A DNA stretch of 64,000 bases from Agromyces ramosus (GCF_004216665.1 NZ_SGWY01000002.1:472685-536684); one strand, 5' to 3'; positions 1 to 11,905 are shown, counted from the first letter of the stretch. The notes: generated by a model from the sequence alone, not told the origin. A program made the numbers and translations.

Positions 1-1326
1 TGCGCGCGACGGCCTCGGCGAGCTCCGCGTTGGCGTCGGCGAGGAACTTCTGGGTCTGGGCCACCGCCTCCTGGTGGGCGGCCAGCAGCTCCTGCTCGGC
101 CTCGTCGCGCTTCGTCGTGAGCTCCGACTCCAGGTCGAGGTGCGCCTTCTCGATCTCGCGGCGCATCCGGTTCACCTCGTGCGTGGTCTTCTTGCGCATG
201 GCGGTGAGCTGGTTGTCGAGGTCGATGCGCGACTGCTCGGACTCGGCGTCGAAGTCGGCCCGTGCCTGCTCCTGTTCGAGCGCGAGGTCGGCGCGCATCT
301 GGTCGAGGTCGGCAGCGTGCTTGGCGCGGATGCGGTCGAGCTCGTGCTGCAGCTTGAGGCGGGCGGCCTCGGCCTCGCGCTGGAGGTCGACCTTCGCCTG
401 CTCCTTCTGAAGGGCCAGGTCGGCTCGGCTCCCGGCGAGCTCGCGGTCGAGGTCGGTGCGGGCCTGCTCGAGCTCGTGCACGAGGGCGGCGCGACGTTCT
501 TCGATCTCGGCGTCGATGGCGGCGCGTGCCTCGGCGGTCTCGCGCTCGAGGTCGAGGCGTGCCTGCTCGGTCTCGGCGGCGAGGTCGATGCGGGCCTGCT
601 CGGTCTCCTTGGCGAGATCGGCGCGGGCGCGGTCGAGCTCGATCGCGACCTCGGCCCGCGTCTGCTCGGTCTCCTGGGCGAGGCCGGCCGCGGTGGCGCG
701 CGCCTCGTTCGCCTCGGCGTTCGCGGCGACGAGGATGGCCGAGGCCTTCTTCTCGGCGGCGGCGAGGGCGGCGGCGGATTCGCGCTTGGCGCTCGTGCGG
801 AGCTCGGCGGCCTCGGTGGCGACTGCGCCGCGGATCGTGGCGGCGTCGCGGGCGGCCTCCTGGCGGAGCTGCTCGGCGGTCTCGTGCGCGCGGGAGACCA
901 TGTCGTCGACCTCGGCACGTGCGTTCTCGAGCACGCGGTTGGCCTGTGCACGCGCCTCGCTGAGGGTGCGCTCGGCCAGCTCGTGCGCGTCGGAGCGCAT
1001 GAGGTGCGCCTCGTCCTCGGCGGCGCGACGCAGCTTCTCGGCGTCGATGTCGGCCTGCGCGATCAGCCGGGTGGACTGCTCCTCGGCGACGCGCAGCGTG
1101 TTCTCGAGCTTCGTGCCCAGACCGGAGAACGTCGGGCTGCCGACCTCCTCGAGCTCGGCCGTCAACTCGTCGATGCGGGCGTGGAGGCGCTTGCTCTCCT
1201 TCGACTGCTCGGCGAGCTGGTTGTTCGCATTGATGATGTCGCGACGGAGCCCATTGATGCTCTTGTCGACCTCGTCCTTGTCGTATCCGCGGAACACCTG
1301 CGTGAACTCGGTATCTTCGACGGCCA
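1..1326 (-). CDS. DivIVA-like coiled-coil protein, C-terminus cut by window edge
   Basis: Reads from an ATG at 1326, preceded by the ribosome binding site GGAGGAAG, to the window edge without a stop, giving 442 residues. Residues 8-22 (FTQVFRGYDKDEVDK) match the DivIVA N-terminal pattern that binds curved membrane. A short coiled-coil stretch follows (about 25-62). From residue 112 to the edge the chain can be written as 30 consecutive 11-residue units, best conserved around residues 233-375, where units resemble QARxDLxxETE. No transmembrane segment or cysteine is seen. DivIVA, Scy and FilP proteins of actinobacteria organise polar growth or form cytoskeletal filaments; a comparable scaffold role is inferred here. 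The neighbour on the other strand is divergent, so it is probably monocistronic at this end. Low-complexity composition means similarity to other coiled coils is not specific. Confidence 0.85.
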
Positions 1327-1379
1327 TTCTTCCTCCGGGCTCGGTCCCGCGTTCGTGGGGGCTCATGCGGGATGTGTCG

Positions 1380-1385
1380 ATTGTA
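1380..1385 (-). promoter_or_regulatory. -10 box TACAAT for the DivIVA-like gene
   Basis: On the minus strand TACAAT lies 53 nt upstream of the ATG at 1326, predicting a leader of roughly 45 nt that contains the strong ribosome binding site GGAGGAAG. No convincing -35 was seen. Confidence 0.4.
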
Positions 1386-1519
1386 CGGGTCGACGACAAC
1401 CGTCGTGCACGTCTGCCCACAGGGACCGGACGGCCGCGCCCACGGGGCCTCAGGGCGCGATGTCGCCGGGTGCCGGTCCATCCTCAGCGGGTGGTTAGGA
1501 GACTCCCAGACAGCGCCGG

Positions 1520-1525
1520 TAGTGT
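1520..1525 (+). promoter_or_regulatory. -10 box TAGTGT for the 1575 gene
   Basis: TAGTGT 49 nt before the GTG start at 1575 predicts a start of transcription near 1532 and a leader of about 43 nt carrying GGAGG at 1562-1566. Confidence 0.35.
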
Positions 1526-1574
1526 GGAATGTCTTTGTTCGACGCCGCGACATGCGGCACCGGAGGTTTCGTTC

Positions 1575-3461
1575 GTGCGCTTCGCCCTCGCCATCGTGGC
1601 ATTCATCGCCGCGGCCGTGATGATCGGGTTCGGCATCGCCCAACGCACCGTCCTCCTCGACCCCGACCGCGTGTCGCTCTCGGCCGAGGTCGAGGGCCAG
1701 GCGGCCTACACGGTCATCGAGCCCGATGCGCTGGGAGCCTACTCCGGCAAGCAGACGCTCACGGTGTCGGGCGCCGAGACGGTCTTCGTCTCCTACGGGC
1801 GAAGCTCCGACGTCGCCGCGTGGATCGGCGACTCTCCGTACGTGGCGGTGCACTACGACGCCGAGGCCGAGGAGCTCACGAGCGAGGTCGTCGTGACGGA
1901 GGCCGTCGACGACGACAGTTCGACGGCCGACGGCGCGGAGCCGGCGCCGCCTGCCACCGGTGCCGAGGGCGAGACGGAGGCGGCCGCAGATCCCGCCGCA
2001 TCCCCGGTCGGTTCCGACCTGTGGCTCGACGAGTTCACGGACGAGCGCAGCGTGACGACCACCATCGACGTGCCCGACGACATCTCGGTGCTGCTCGCCA
2101 GCGACGGCACCGCACCCGCTCCGACGGACCTCGCGATCGCCTGGCCGCTCGACAACTCGACACCGTGGGCCGGACCGCTGCTGGCGGGCGGGGCGCTCGT
2201 CTTCCTCGGCGGCATCGCACTGCTCGTCTCGGGCTTCGTGCACCACCGCCGCTCGCGCGGCCCGCGTCGCAACCTGCCCAGGGGTCCCCGCGGCAAGCTA
2301 CCCAGCGCACCGAAGCCGCCCTCGCTCCGCCAGAGCCAGGTCGGCAGCGGCGGCGGGCGCCGCGCCGTCGGCCGAGCCAAGCGGATCGCCCTCCTGCCGC
2401 TCATCGTCGTCCCGGCGATCGCGCTGAGCGCCTGCTCGGCGGACTACTGGCCGAGCTTCGACCAGGCCGCGCCGTCGACCGCGCCGGCCACCGAGACCGG
2501 CACGCCGACTCCGACGGAGGCGCCCGCCACCGACGAAGCGGTCATGGAGCCCGCCGTCACCGTGCCGCAGATGGAGCGGATCATGCGCCGCGTCGCGGTC
2601 TCCACGACCGAGGCCGACGCCGCGCTCGACGCGGCCGCCCTCGCCGAGCGCTTCACCGGTCCGGCACTGGCCGCTCGCCAGGCCAACTACAAGATCCGGG
2701 GCACCCTGCCCGAACACCCCGCTCCGACCGCGATCCCGGCGTCTCCGCTCACCCTGACCCTCCCGCAGCAGGTCGAGGGCTGGCCGGTGAGCGGACGCAC
2801 GGTCCTGACCATCGCCAAGAACAGCGACGACCCGACCGTGGCGCCGACGGCCCTCGTCATGCAGCAGGCCACGCCGCGCGACAACTACAAGATCGCCTAC
2901 GCGATGTCGCTCGCGCCCGATGCCGACGTGCCCGAGGTGGCGCCCGCGTCGATCGGCGCGCCGCTCATCTCGCCCGAGTTCAAGGGCCTCGTGATGCCCC
3001 CCGGCCAGGTCGCCTCGGCCTACGCCGACGTGCTCCTCAAGGGCGACCAGTCGGAGTTCGCACCGATGTTCGACCCTGAGGGCGACGTGCTGCGGGAGCA
3101 GCTCGGCGTCACCGGCCAGCAGGCCATCAACGACGCCCTGCCGCCGACGGCCGACATCGCGTTCTCGAACGTCGTCGGCAGCAGCCCCACGGTCGCGCTG
3201 GCCACGAACGACTCCGGCGCACTCGTCACCGCCTCGATCGAGCAGACCGAGAAGGTGACCCCGAACGACGGCGGCACCATCGGATTCGAGTCCGGCGCAC
3301 CCGGCGCGGCACTCTCGGGCTTCACCGAGAAGAGCGCGAAGGGCGTGCAGCGCGTCATCGGCGTGCAGTTGCTGTTCTACGTGCCGAGCGTTGGCTCGGA
3401 CGAGCAGATCCGGCTCCTCGGCTGGTCCGAGAGCCTGATCGGAGCATCGGAGGTACCGTGA
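1575..3461 (+). CDS. Membrane-anchored protein with an internal lipobox-like motif, unknown function
   Basis: GTG start at 1575 with GGAGG eight bases upstream; 628 residues. An N-terminal hydrophobic segment (about residues 2-22) acts as signal anchor. An extracytoplasmic domain of about 175 residues follows, then a second transmembrane segment (about 198-224) and a basic, proline-rich stretch. A third hydrophobic segment ends in the lipobox-like ALSAC with Cys287. The C-terminal 340 residues are hydrophilic, rich in Ala, Pro, Thr and Val, and carry no domain I recognise. The arrangement looks like a membrane protein fused to a secreted lipoprotein. Its stop overlaps the GTG of the next gene, so the two are translationally coupled. 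Possible orthologues in related genera are expected to be annotated as hypothetical. Confidence 0.75.
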   Translation: MRFALAIVAFIAAAVMIGFGIAQRTVLLDPDRVSLSAEVEGQAAYTVIEPDALGAYSGKQTLTVSGAETVFVSYGRSSDVAAWIGDSPYVAVHYDAEAEELTSEVVVTEAVDDDSSTADGAEPAPPATGAEGETEAAADPAASPVGSDLWLDEFTDERSVTTTIDVPDDISVLLASDGTAPAPTDLAIAWPLDNSTPWAGPLLAGGALVFLGGIALLVSGFVHHRRSRGPRRNLPRGPRGKLPSAPKPPSLRQSQVGSGGGRRAVGRAKRIALLPLIVVPAIALSACSADYWPSFDQAAPSTAPATETGTPTPTEAPATDEAVMEPAVTVPQMERIMRRVAVSTTEADAALDAAALAERFTGPALAARQANYKIRGTLPEHPAPTAIPASPLTLTLPQQVEGWPVSGRTVLTIAKNSDDPTVAPTALVMQQATPRDNYKIAYAMSLAPDADVPEVAPASIGAPLISPEFKGLVMPPGQVASAYADVLLKGDQSEFAPMFDPEGDVLREQLGVTGQQAINDALPPTADIAFSNVVGSSPTVALATNDSGALVTASIEQTEKVTPNDGGTIGFESGAPGAALSGFTEKSAKGVQRVIGVQLLFYVPSVGSDEQIRLLGWSESLIGASEVP

Positions 3462-4390
3462 CCGACCCCACCCCCGCCCACGGCCTCAGGGGGGCCGTCG
3501 ACCTCTCCGCACTCGTGCAGCGCCCGCAGGATCGGCAGCCGGAGGCCGGCGCGCCCGCAGGCGGGGATCGCATCGTCTTCGAGACGGATGACGCGGCGTT
3601 CGGCTCCACGCTCGAGCTCTCGCGCACCGTCCCCGTCGTGGTCGTGCTGTGGGCGTCGTGGAGCGAGCAGTCCACCGCACTCGTCGAGACGCTCGAGCGG
3701 CTCGTGCGCGCTCGCGACGGGCGGCTCGTGCTCGCCGCCGCCGATGCCGACCGCAGCCCGCAGCTGGTGCAGGCATTCCAGGCGCAGGCGATCCCCACGG
3801 TCGTCGCCGTCGTCGCAGGCCAGCCGGTCCCGCTCTTCGCGGGCGTGCAGCCCGACGACGTGATCGAGCAGGTGTTCGACCAGCTCCTCGAGCTCGGGGC
3901 CCAGCACGGCGTCGCCGGCCGGGTCGCCGTCGGCGACGACTCCGGCGAGGCTCCCGCCGAGCCCGTCGAGGAACCGCTGCCGCCGCTGCACCAGGAGGCG
4001 TACGACGCGATCGAGCGCGGCGACTTCGCGGCCGCCGCATCCGCCTACCGCACCGCGATCGCGCAGGACCCGCGCGACTCGCTCGCCGTCGCCGGCCTCG
4101 CCCAGGCGAACCTGCTCGGGCGCCTGCAGGGCAGGACGCTCGACGAGATCCGCAACGCCGCGGCCTCCGCGCCCGACGATCTCGCGGCGCAGCTCGACGT
4201 CGCCGACCTCGACCTCTCGGGCGGCCACGTCGACGACGCGTTCGACCGCCTGCTCACGCTGTTCCCGAAGCTCGACGCCGACGGCAAGCGCACCGTGCGC
4301 GAGCGACTCGTCGAGCTGTTCGAGGTCGCCGGCACCGACGACCCCCGGGTCGTGGCGGCACGACGCCGCCTCACCAACCTGCTCTACTGA
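3458..4390 (+). CDS. YbbN-like thioredoxin/TPR protein without redox cysteines
   Basis: 310 residues from GTG at 3458, overlapping the preceding stop (GTGA). Residues 37-150 form a thioredoxin fold. At the active-site position the sequence is WASWSEQS (65-72), where thioredoxin has WCxxC, so both redox cysteines are serine. The conserved cis-proline region (AIPTVV) is kept. Residues 175-300 contain helical TPR-like repeats with the lengths expected for YbbN/CnoX-type co-chaperones, which hold unfolded client proteins and pass them to chaperones. The family assignment is by architecture; a redox role is excluded by sequence. It ends 28 bases before the convergent glgB gene; no clear terminator hairpin was seen in that gap. 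Confidence 0.85.
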   Translation: MTDPTPAHGLRGAVDLSALVQRPQDRQPEAGAPAGGDRIVFETDDAAFGSTLELSRTVPVVVVLWASWSEQSTALVETLERLVRARDGRLVLAAADADRSPQLVQAFQAQAIPTVVAVVAGQPVPLFAGVQPDDVIEQVFDQLLELGAQHGVAGRVAVGDDSGEAPAEPVEEPLPPLHQEAYDAIERGDFAAAASAYRTAIAQDPRDSLAVAGLAQANLLGRLQGRTLDEIRNAAASAPDDLAAQLDVADLDLSGGHVDDAFDRLLTLFPKLDADGKRTVRERLVELFEVAGTDDPRVVAARRRLTNLLY

Positions 4391-4418
4391 TCGACTCGCC
4401 CGGCTGATCCGCCGCGGC

Positions 4419-6615
<2,197 letters not shown>

Positions 6616-6623
<8 letters not shown>

Positions 6624-8622
6624 CGCGGCCTCGCACCACGTGGAGGATGTGCGCGGGTCTCGTGAACGCGTCGAGTCGCACGTAGTTGGCATCGCCCCAG
6701 TCCCAGCGATGCCCGGTCACGAGGTCCTCGACCTCGAAGGGGGTGCCCGGGGTGAGGCCGATGGCGGCGAGGTCGAGGTGCACGGTGGTCTCCCTCACGG
6801 AGTGGGGATCGACGTTCGCGACGACGATGACCGTGTCGTCGCGGCCGTCGGGCGTGAATCGCCCGTCGAGGTGCTTCGAGTACACGAGCACGGAGTCGTC
6901 CTCGCTCGCGTGGAAGCGGATGTTCCGCAGCTGGCCGAGCGCCGGGTGCGCGTTGCGGATGCCGTTCAGGATGCCGAGGTAGAGCGCCAGCGAGCGTCCC
7001 TCCTTCTCGGCGGCGGCGAAGTCGCGCGGCTTGAACTCGTACTTCTCGTTGTCGATCGCCTCCTCGGCGCCGGGACGGGCGACCGATTCGAAGAGCTCGA
7101 ATCCCGAGTAGACGCCCCACGTCGGCGCCGCCGTCGCGGCGATCGTCGCGCGCACCGTGAATGCGGCGGGCCCGCCGAACTGGAGGTACTCGGTGAGGAT
7201 GTCGGGTGTATTCACGAAGAGGTTGGGCCGCATGAAGTCGGCGGTGTCCTGGGAGACGGAGGTGAGGAACTCCTCGAGCTCCTGCTTGGTGTTGCGCCAC
7301 GTGAAGTAGGAGTACGACTGCTGGAAGCCGACCATCGCGAGCGCCTGCATCATCGCGGGACGTGTGAACGCCTCGGCGAGGAAGACGACGTCGGGGTCGT
7401 CGGCGTTCACCGCCGCGATGAGGCGCTCCCAGAACGTCAGGGGCTTGGTGTGCGGGTTGTCGACTCGGAAGATCCGCACGCCCTGCTTGACCCAGTGCCG
7501 CACCACGCGCAGCACCTCCTCGAAGATGCCCTCGGGGTCGTCGTCGAAGTTGACCGGGTAGATGTCCTGGTACTTCTTCGGCGGGTTCTCGGCGTACCGG
7601 ATGGTGCCGTCGGGGAGCTGGGTGAACCAGTCGGGGTGCTCGGCGACCCACGGGTGGTCGGGGGAGGCCTGCAGTGCGAGGTCGAGCGCGATCTCGATGC
7701 CGAGCGCGGCGGCCCGGCGCACGAACGCGCGGAAGTCGGCGAGCGTGCCGAGGTCGGGGTGCACGGCGTCGTGGCCGCCGGACGCGGCGCCGATCGCCCA
7801 CGGCGAACCCGGGTCGTTCGGGCCCGGGTCGAGGGTGTTGTTGCGTCCCTTGCGGTTGGTGACGCCGATCGGGTGGATCGGCGGAAGGTACACGACGTCG
7901 AACCCCATGGCGGCGACCCCGTCGAGGCGCTTCGCCGCCGTGCGGAAGGTGCCACTCTTCCAGGTGCCGTCCTTGAGGCGGCGGGCACCCTCCGAGCGCG
8001 GGAAGAACTCGTACCAGGAGCCGACCCCGGCGCGTCGCCGCTCCACGAGGATCTCGTGCTCGGGCGAGTCGCTCGTGAGCCGGGCCAGGGGCCAGGCGGT
8101 GAACACGTCGAGGAGGGGCGCGTCGACGAGCGCGCGGCGTTCGGCGACGGACGTCCCGGTGTCGCGCAGCCCGGCGGCGAGCGCGGTGAGCCGACGCCGG
8201 GTGGCGAGCGGGCGCGACTTCTCGGCGACGGCGCGATCCATCAGGCGCGCGCCGATCTCGAACATCAGCTCAGTGTCCACGCCCGCGTCGACCTTCAGGG
8301 CCGCGTCGTGCCGCCAGGTGGCGATCTCGTCGTCGAACCCGGTGACGTGCCAGTGCCAGACGCCCTGCTCGTCGAGGAGGGCCTGGGCCTCCCACCGGTC
8401 GGTGCCGGCCGCCAGCGGCGACATCCGCTCGTGGCGCACCTGCCCGGACGGGCTCGTGAGCACCAGCATCGCGCCGACCTGGTCGTGGCCCTCACGGAAG
8501 ACGGTCGCGCGGAAGGGCACGACTTCGCCCGCATAGGCCTTGGGCCTCCATCGGTCGTCGGGGAGGGCGGGGGTGACCCGGGTCACCGGGATCCGGCCGG
8601 CCAGCACTGCGTGGGTGGTCAC
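6616..8622 (-). CDS. glgE: Alpha-1,4-glucan:maltose-1-phosphate maltosyltransferase GlgE
   Basis: 668 residues. Transfers maltose from maltose-1-phosphate to the non-reducing end of glycogen-like glucans (GH13_3). Catalytic residues expected from the Streptomyces enzyme are present: nucleophile Asp388 in RVDNPHTKP and general acid Glu417 in LAEAFTRP. The N-terminal immunoglobulin-like domain begins near residue 10. GTG at 8622 was chosen although the frame stays open to 9123: the longer version would run through the divergent glgP gene, and a -10 box TACGGT ends exactly 6 nt before this GTG. It overlaps glgB by 8 bases and is co-transcribed with it. No treS or mak gene is present in the window to supply maltose-1-phosphate. 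Confidence 0.95.
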
Positions 8623-8628
8623 GTTCCG

Positions 8629-8634
8629 ACCGTA
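8629..8634 (-). promoter_or_regulatory. -10 box TACGGT, leaderless glgE transcript
   Basis: On the minus strand TACGGT is followed by six bases (CGGAAC) and the GTG at 8622, placing the predicted first transcribed base on the start codon. This supports the short GlgE start. Confidence 0.55.
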
Positions 8635-8793
8635 GCGCGGAATGCCACGCGCGTCGCGATCGGGTTGCCGAACCGCGGAGCCTTTCGCGTCGCGCGCGGC
8701 GTCCGCTATGCTCGCGCCGCCACGCGGCGGGCCGCACCGATGGTGCGACGATCGTCGAGACGGGCCGTTCACACATTCGACACGCGGTCGACC

Positions 8794-8799
8794 TAGGGT
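8794..8799 (+). promoter_or_regulatory. -10 box TAGGGT, leaderless glgP transcript
   Basis: TAGGGT ends 7 nt before the GTG at 8807. The 184-base space between the glgE and glgP starts must hold both promoters and any shared regulation; no obvious operator repeat was found in it. Confidence 0.55.
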
Positions 8800-8806
8800 G
8801 GAGCGC

Positions 8807-11377
8807 GTGAAGCCGATTCGCAAGTTCACCGTCCGCGCCGTCGTCCCCGGCTCGCTGTCCGCGCTCGAGGAGCTCGCCGGCAACCTCCGGTGGTCGTGGC
8901 ACGAGCCGACGAAGCGCCTGTTCGAGCACATCGATCCCGAGCTGTGGCGCAGCTCGCGACGGGATCCCGTGGCGTTCCTCGGCGAGGTCGACCCCGCGAG
9001 GCTCGACGAGCTCGCAGCCGACGGCCGGTACGTGGAGTGGGCCGAACGCGAGCGGCACGGGCTCCGCGAGTACCTCTCGGAGCCTCGCTGGTTCCAGTCG
9101 CTCGGCACCGACGCGCCGAGCACGGTGGCCTACTTCTCGCCCGAGTTCGGCATCACCGCGGCCCTGCCGCAGTACTCGGGCGGCCTCGGCATCCTCGCGG
9201 GCGATCACCTGAAGGCGGCCTCCGACCTCGGCGTGCCGCTCATCGGCGTGGGCCTGTTCTACAAGGCCGGCTACTTCGCCCAGTCGATCTCGCCCGACGG
9301 CTGGCAGCAGGAGCGCTACCCGGTGCTCGACCCCGACGGGCTGCCGCTCTCGGTGCTGCGCCGGCCCGACGGCTCGTCCGTGCAGGTCACGCTCGCGCTG
9401 CCCGACGACGAGTCGCTGCACGCCCGTGTCTGGAAGGCCGCGGTCGGCCGCATCACCCTGCTGCTGCTCGACACCGACATCCCAGCGAACACCGACGACC
9501 TGCGATCCGTCACCGATCGCCTGTACGGCGGCGGCGGCGAGCACCGCCTGCTGCAGGAGCTGCTCCTCGGCATCGGCGGCGCCCGCGCGGTGCGCGCGTT
9601 CACCGAGCTCAGCGGCCGACCGGCGCCCGACGTCTTCCACATGAACGAGGGCCACGCCGGATTCCTCGGCCTCGAGCGCATCGCCACGCACATCGCCGAG
9701 GGCCACTCGTTCGCCGAGGCGCTGCAGCTCGTGCGCGCCGGCACGGTGTTCACGACGCACACGCCGGTTCCCGCCGGAATCGACCGCTTCGAGCGCGGGC
9801 TCGTCGAGCGGTATCTCACCGGCTCGCTGCTCCCCGGCGTCGACCCGGCCGACGCGCTCGCGCTCGGCGTCGAGCCCGGGTCCGACCCTGCGACGAGCCC
9901 GTTCAACATGGCGGTCATGGGCCTGCGGCTCGCGCAGCGCGCGAACGGCGTCTCCAAGCTGCACGGGCAGGTCAGCCGACGCATGTTCGGCGACCTGTGG
10001 CCGGGCTTCGACTCGGAGGACGTGCCGATCACGTCGATCACGAACGGCGTGCACGCGCCGACGTGGACCGACCCGGCGCTCCTGGGGCTCGCCGAGGCGA
10101 CCCTCGGAACCGCCGACACGGAGCACGCCGACTGGGCGAGCGGAGCCCTCTCCGCCGCCGAGTTCTGGGGCGTCAAGCGGCGCATGCGGCTGCAGCTCGT
10201 CGAGGACGCGCGGCGCCGCCTCGCCGCGGCGTGGAGCGACCAGCACGCCGGCGCCCAGGCGCCGCTGTGGGTGTCGCGCGTGCTCGACCCCGACACGCTG
10301 ACGGTCGGGTTCGCCCGCCGCGTGCCGACCTACAAGCGCCTCACCCTCATGCTCAGCGACCCCGAGCGGCTGAAGGCGATCCTCACCAACGCCGAACGTC
10401 CCGTGCAGTTCGTGATCGCGGGCAAGTCGCATCCCGCCGACGACGAGGGCAAGCGCCTCATCCAGCGGCTCGTGCAGTTCGCCCAGCAACCCGAGCTGCG
10501 CGAACGCATCGTGTTCCTGCCCGACTACGACATGGGCATGGCCGAGCTGCTGTACCCGGGTTGCGACGTATGGCTGAACAACCCGCTGCGCCCGCTCGAG
10601 GCGTGCGGCACGTCGGGCATGAAGGCCGCGATGAACGGCGCCCTCAACCTGTCGATCCTCGACGGCTGGTGGGCCGAGTTCGCCGGCGAGGACTACGGCT
10701 GGGTGATCCCGTCGGCGGATGCCGCGGGCGATTCCGGCGAGCGCGACGCCCTCGAGGCCGCCGCGCTGTACGAGCTGCTCGAGCATCGGGTGGCGACGCG
10801 GTACTACGAGCGCGACGCCGACGGGGTGCCACTGGAGTGGGTGCGTCGCGTCCGCCGCACGCTCGCGACGCTCGCGCCCGAGCTCGGGGCCGACCGCATG
10901 GTGAAGCAGTACGTCGAGGAGCTCTACCGCCCGGCGGCCGAGCAGGCGGCGCGCGTGGCGGCCGACGGCGACCGCGGCGCGCGTGATCTGGCGGCGTTCG
11001 GGGCGCGCGTACGGGCGTCCTGGCCGAAGGTGCAGGTCGTGCACGTCGAGTCCGGGGGAGTGGAGTCGCCGCACGTCGGCGACGAGCTGCGACTGCGCGC
11101 CTACGTCGAGCTCGACGGGCTGGCGCCCGACGACGTGGCCGTCGAGGTCGTGTACGGCCGCAGCCGGAGCGACGAGTCGATCGAGGGCGTGCGCCGCACG
11201 CCGCTCGAGGCCGAGCGGTCGACGGATGCCGCGTCCGCCGCGTCGGGCCCGCGCCTGTACACCGGCACGGTCGTGCTCGACCGAGCCGGGGCGTTCGGCT
11301 ACACGGTGCGGGTGGTGCCGCGGCATCCGCTGCTCGTCTCGCCTGCGGAGCTGGGGCTCGTCGCCGTCGCCGACTGA
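8807..11377 (+). CDS. glgP: Alpha-glucan phosphorylase GlgP (GT35)
   Basis: 856 residues from GTG at 8807. Degrades alpha-1,4 glucan by phosphorolysis to glucose-1-phosphate using pyridoxal phosphate. It is the actinobacterial-type alpha-glucan phosphorylase with an N-terminal DUF3417 region (residues 1-110) rather than the short E. coli MalP/GlgP type. Family features include AYFSPEFGI and GGLGILAGDHLKAASDLG near residues 105-140, FVIAGKSHPADDEGK, and the EACGTSGMKAAMNGALN pyridoxal phosphate lysine motif near residue 600. The C-terminal 110 residues form a beta-rich extra domain. It is divergent from glgE-glgB, so synthesis and breakdown genes share one control region. Confidence 0.95.
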   Translation: MKPIRKFTVRAVVPGSLSALEELAGNLRWSWHEPTKRLFEHIDPELWRSSRRDPVAFLGEVDPARLDELAADGRYVEWAERERHGLREYLSEPRWFQSLGTDAPSTVAYFSPEFGITAALPQYSGGLGILAGDHLKAASDLGVPLIGVGLFYKAGYFAQSISPDGWQQERYPVLDPDGLPLSVLRRPDGSSVQVTLALPDDESLHARVWKAAVGRITLLLLDTDIPANTDDLRSVTDRLYGGGGEHRLLQELLLGIGGARAVRAFTELSGRPAPDVFHMNEGHAGFLGLERIATHIAEGHSFAEALQLVRAGTVFTTHTPVPAGIDRFERGLVERYLTGSLLPGVDPADALALGVEPGSDPATSPFNMAVMGLRLAQRANGVSKLHGQVSRRMFGDLWPGFDSEDVPITSITNGVHAPTWTDPALLGLAEATLGTADTEHADWASGALSAAEFWGVKRRMRLQLVEDARRRLAAAWSDQHAGAQAPLWVSRVLDPDTLTVGFARRVPTYKRLTLMLSDPERLKAILTNAERPVQFVIAGKSHPADDEGKRLIQRLVQFAQQPELRERIVFLPDYDMGMAELLYPGCDVWLNNPLRPLEACGTSGMKAAMNGALNLSILDGWWAEFAGEDYGWVIPSADAAGDSGERDALEAAALYELLEHRVATRYYERDADGVPLEWVRRVRRTLATLAPELGADRMVKQYVEELYRPAAEQAARVAADGDRGARDLAAFGARVRASWPKVQVVHVESGGVESPHVGDELRLRAYVELDGLAPDDVAVEVVYGRSRSDESIEGVRRTPLEAERSTDAASAASGPRLYTGTVVLDRAGAFGYTVRVVPRHPLLVSPAELGLVAVAD

Positions 11378-11394
11378 GGCGGGCCGGTCGGCGG

Positions 11395-11892
11395 TCAGCG
11401 CTTCCGGGCGATCGGCGCGTACCGGCCGCCGGTCACCGCGATGAGGTCGTCGGGGGCGAGTTCGAGGTCGAGGCCGCGTCGCCCACCCGAGATGTAGATC
11501 GTCTCGGCGAGGATCGCCGACTCGTCGAGCACGGTCGGCAGCAGGGCCTTCTGGCCGATCGGGCTGATGCCGCCCACGACGTAGCCCGTCTTGCGCTCGG
11601 CCAGCGCGGGGTCGGCCATCTCGGCGCGCTTGCCGCCGAGGGCCTGGGCGAGCGCCTTGAGGTCGAGCTGCATGGCCACGGGCACGATGCCCACGGCCAG
11701 CGCGCCGTCGACGCTCGCGAGCAGCGTCTTGAACACGCGGTCGGGGTCGAGCCCGAGCTTCTCGGCGGCCTCGAGGCCGTACGCCGCGGCTCGCGGGTCG
11801 TGCTCGTAGGAGAGCGCCCGGAACGCGATGCCCGCCCGGGTGAGCGCGACCGTCGCGGGCGTGCCGGCTGCGGCATCCGTGCGCCTGGCCAT
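11395..11892 (-). CDS. ybaK: YbaK/EbsC-type Cys-tRNA(Pro) deacylase
   Basis: 165 residues; covers almost exactly the YbaK/aminoacyl-tRNA editing domain. Removes cysteine wrongly loaded on tRNA(Pro). The expected substrate-pocket stretch [14 protein letters not shown] and the conserved lysine in RVFKTL are present. Translation probably starts at the ATG at 11892; a GTG directly before it (11895) is the alternative. It follows glgX by 13 bases in the same direction, so the two are likely one transcript although the functions are unrelated. It ends 17 bases from the convergent glgP stop. Confidence 0.93.
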   Translation of the reverse strand: MARRTDAAAGTPATVALTRAGIAFRALSYEHDPRAAAYGLEAAEKLGLDPDRVFKTLLASVDGALAVGIVPVAMQLDLKALAQALGGKRAEMADPALAERKTGYVVGGISPIGQKALLPTVLDESAILAETIYISGGRRGLDLELAPDDLIAVTGGRYAPIARKR

Positions 11893-11905
11893 CACCGGTC
11901 GCCCG

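Noticed and set aside
240..660. Repeated DNA blocks resembling a CRISPR or tandem repeat array
   Set aside because: The 33-bp periodicity is the coding trace of 11-residue coiled-coil repeats in frame; there are no uniform repeats with unique spacers.
74..1498. Open frames of 474 and 1001 codons on the plus strand across the first kilobase
   Set aside because: They run antisense to the DivIVA-like coiled-coil gene; only the minus frame has a ribosome binding site and meaningful sequence. The part after 1575 is the real plus gene.
8492..11326. A 944-codon minus-strand frame covering glgP
   Set aside because: GC-rich shadow of glgP, which has all phosphorylase motifs on the plus strand; composition is dominated by Arg, Ala and Gly without domain signal.
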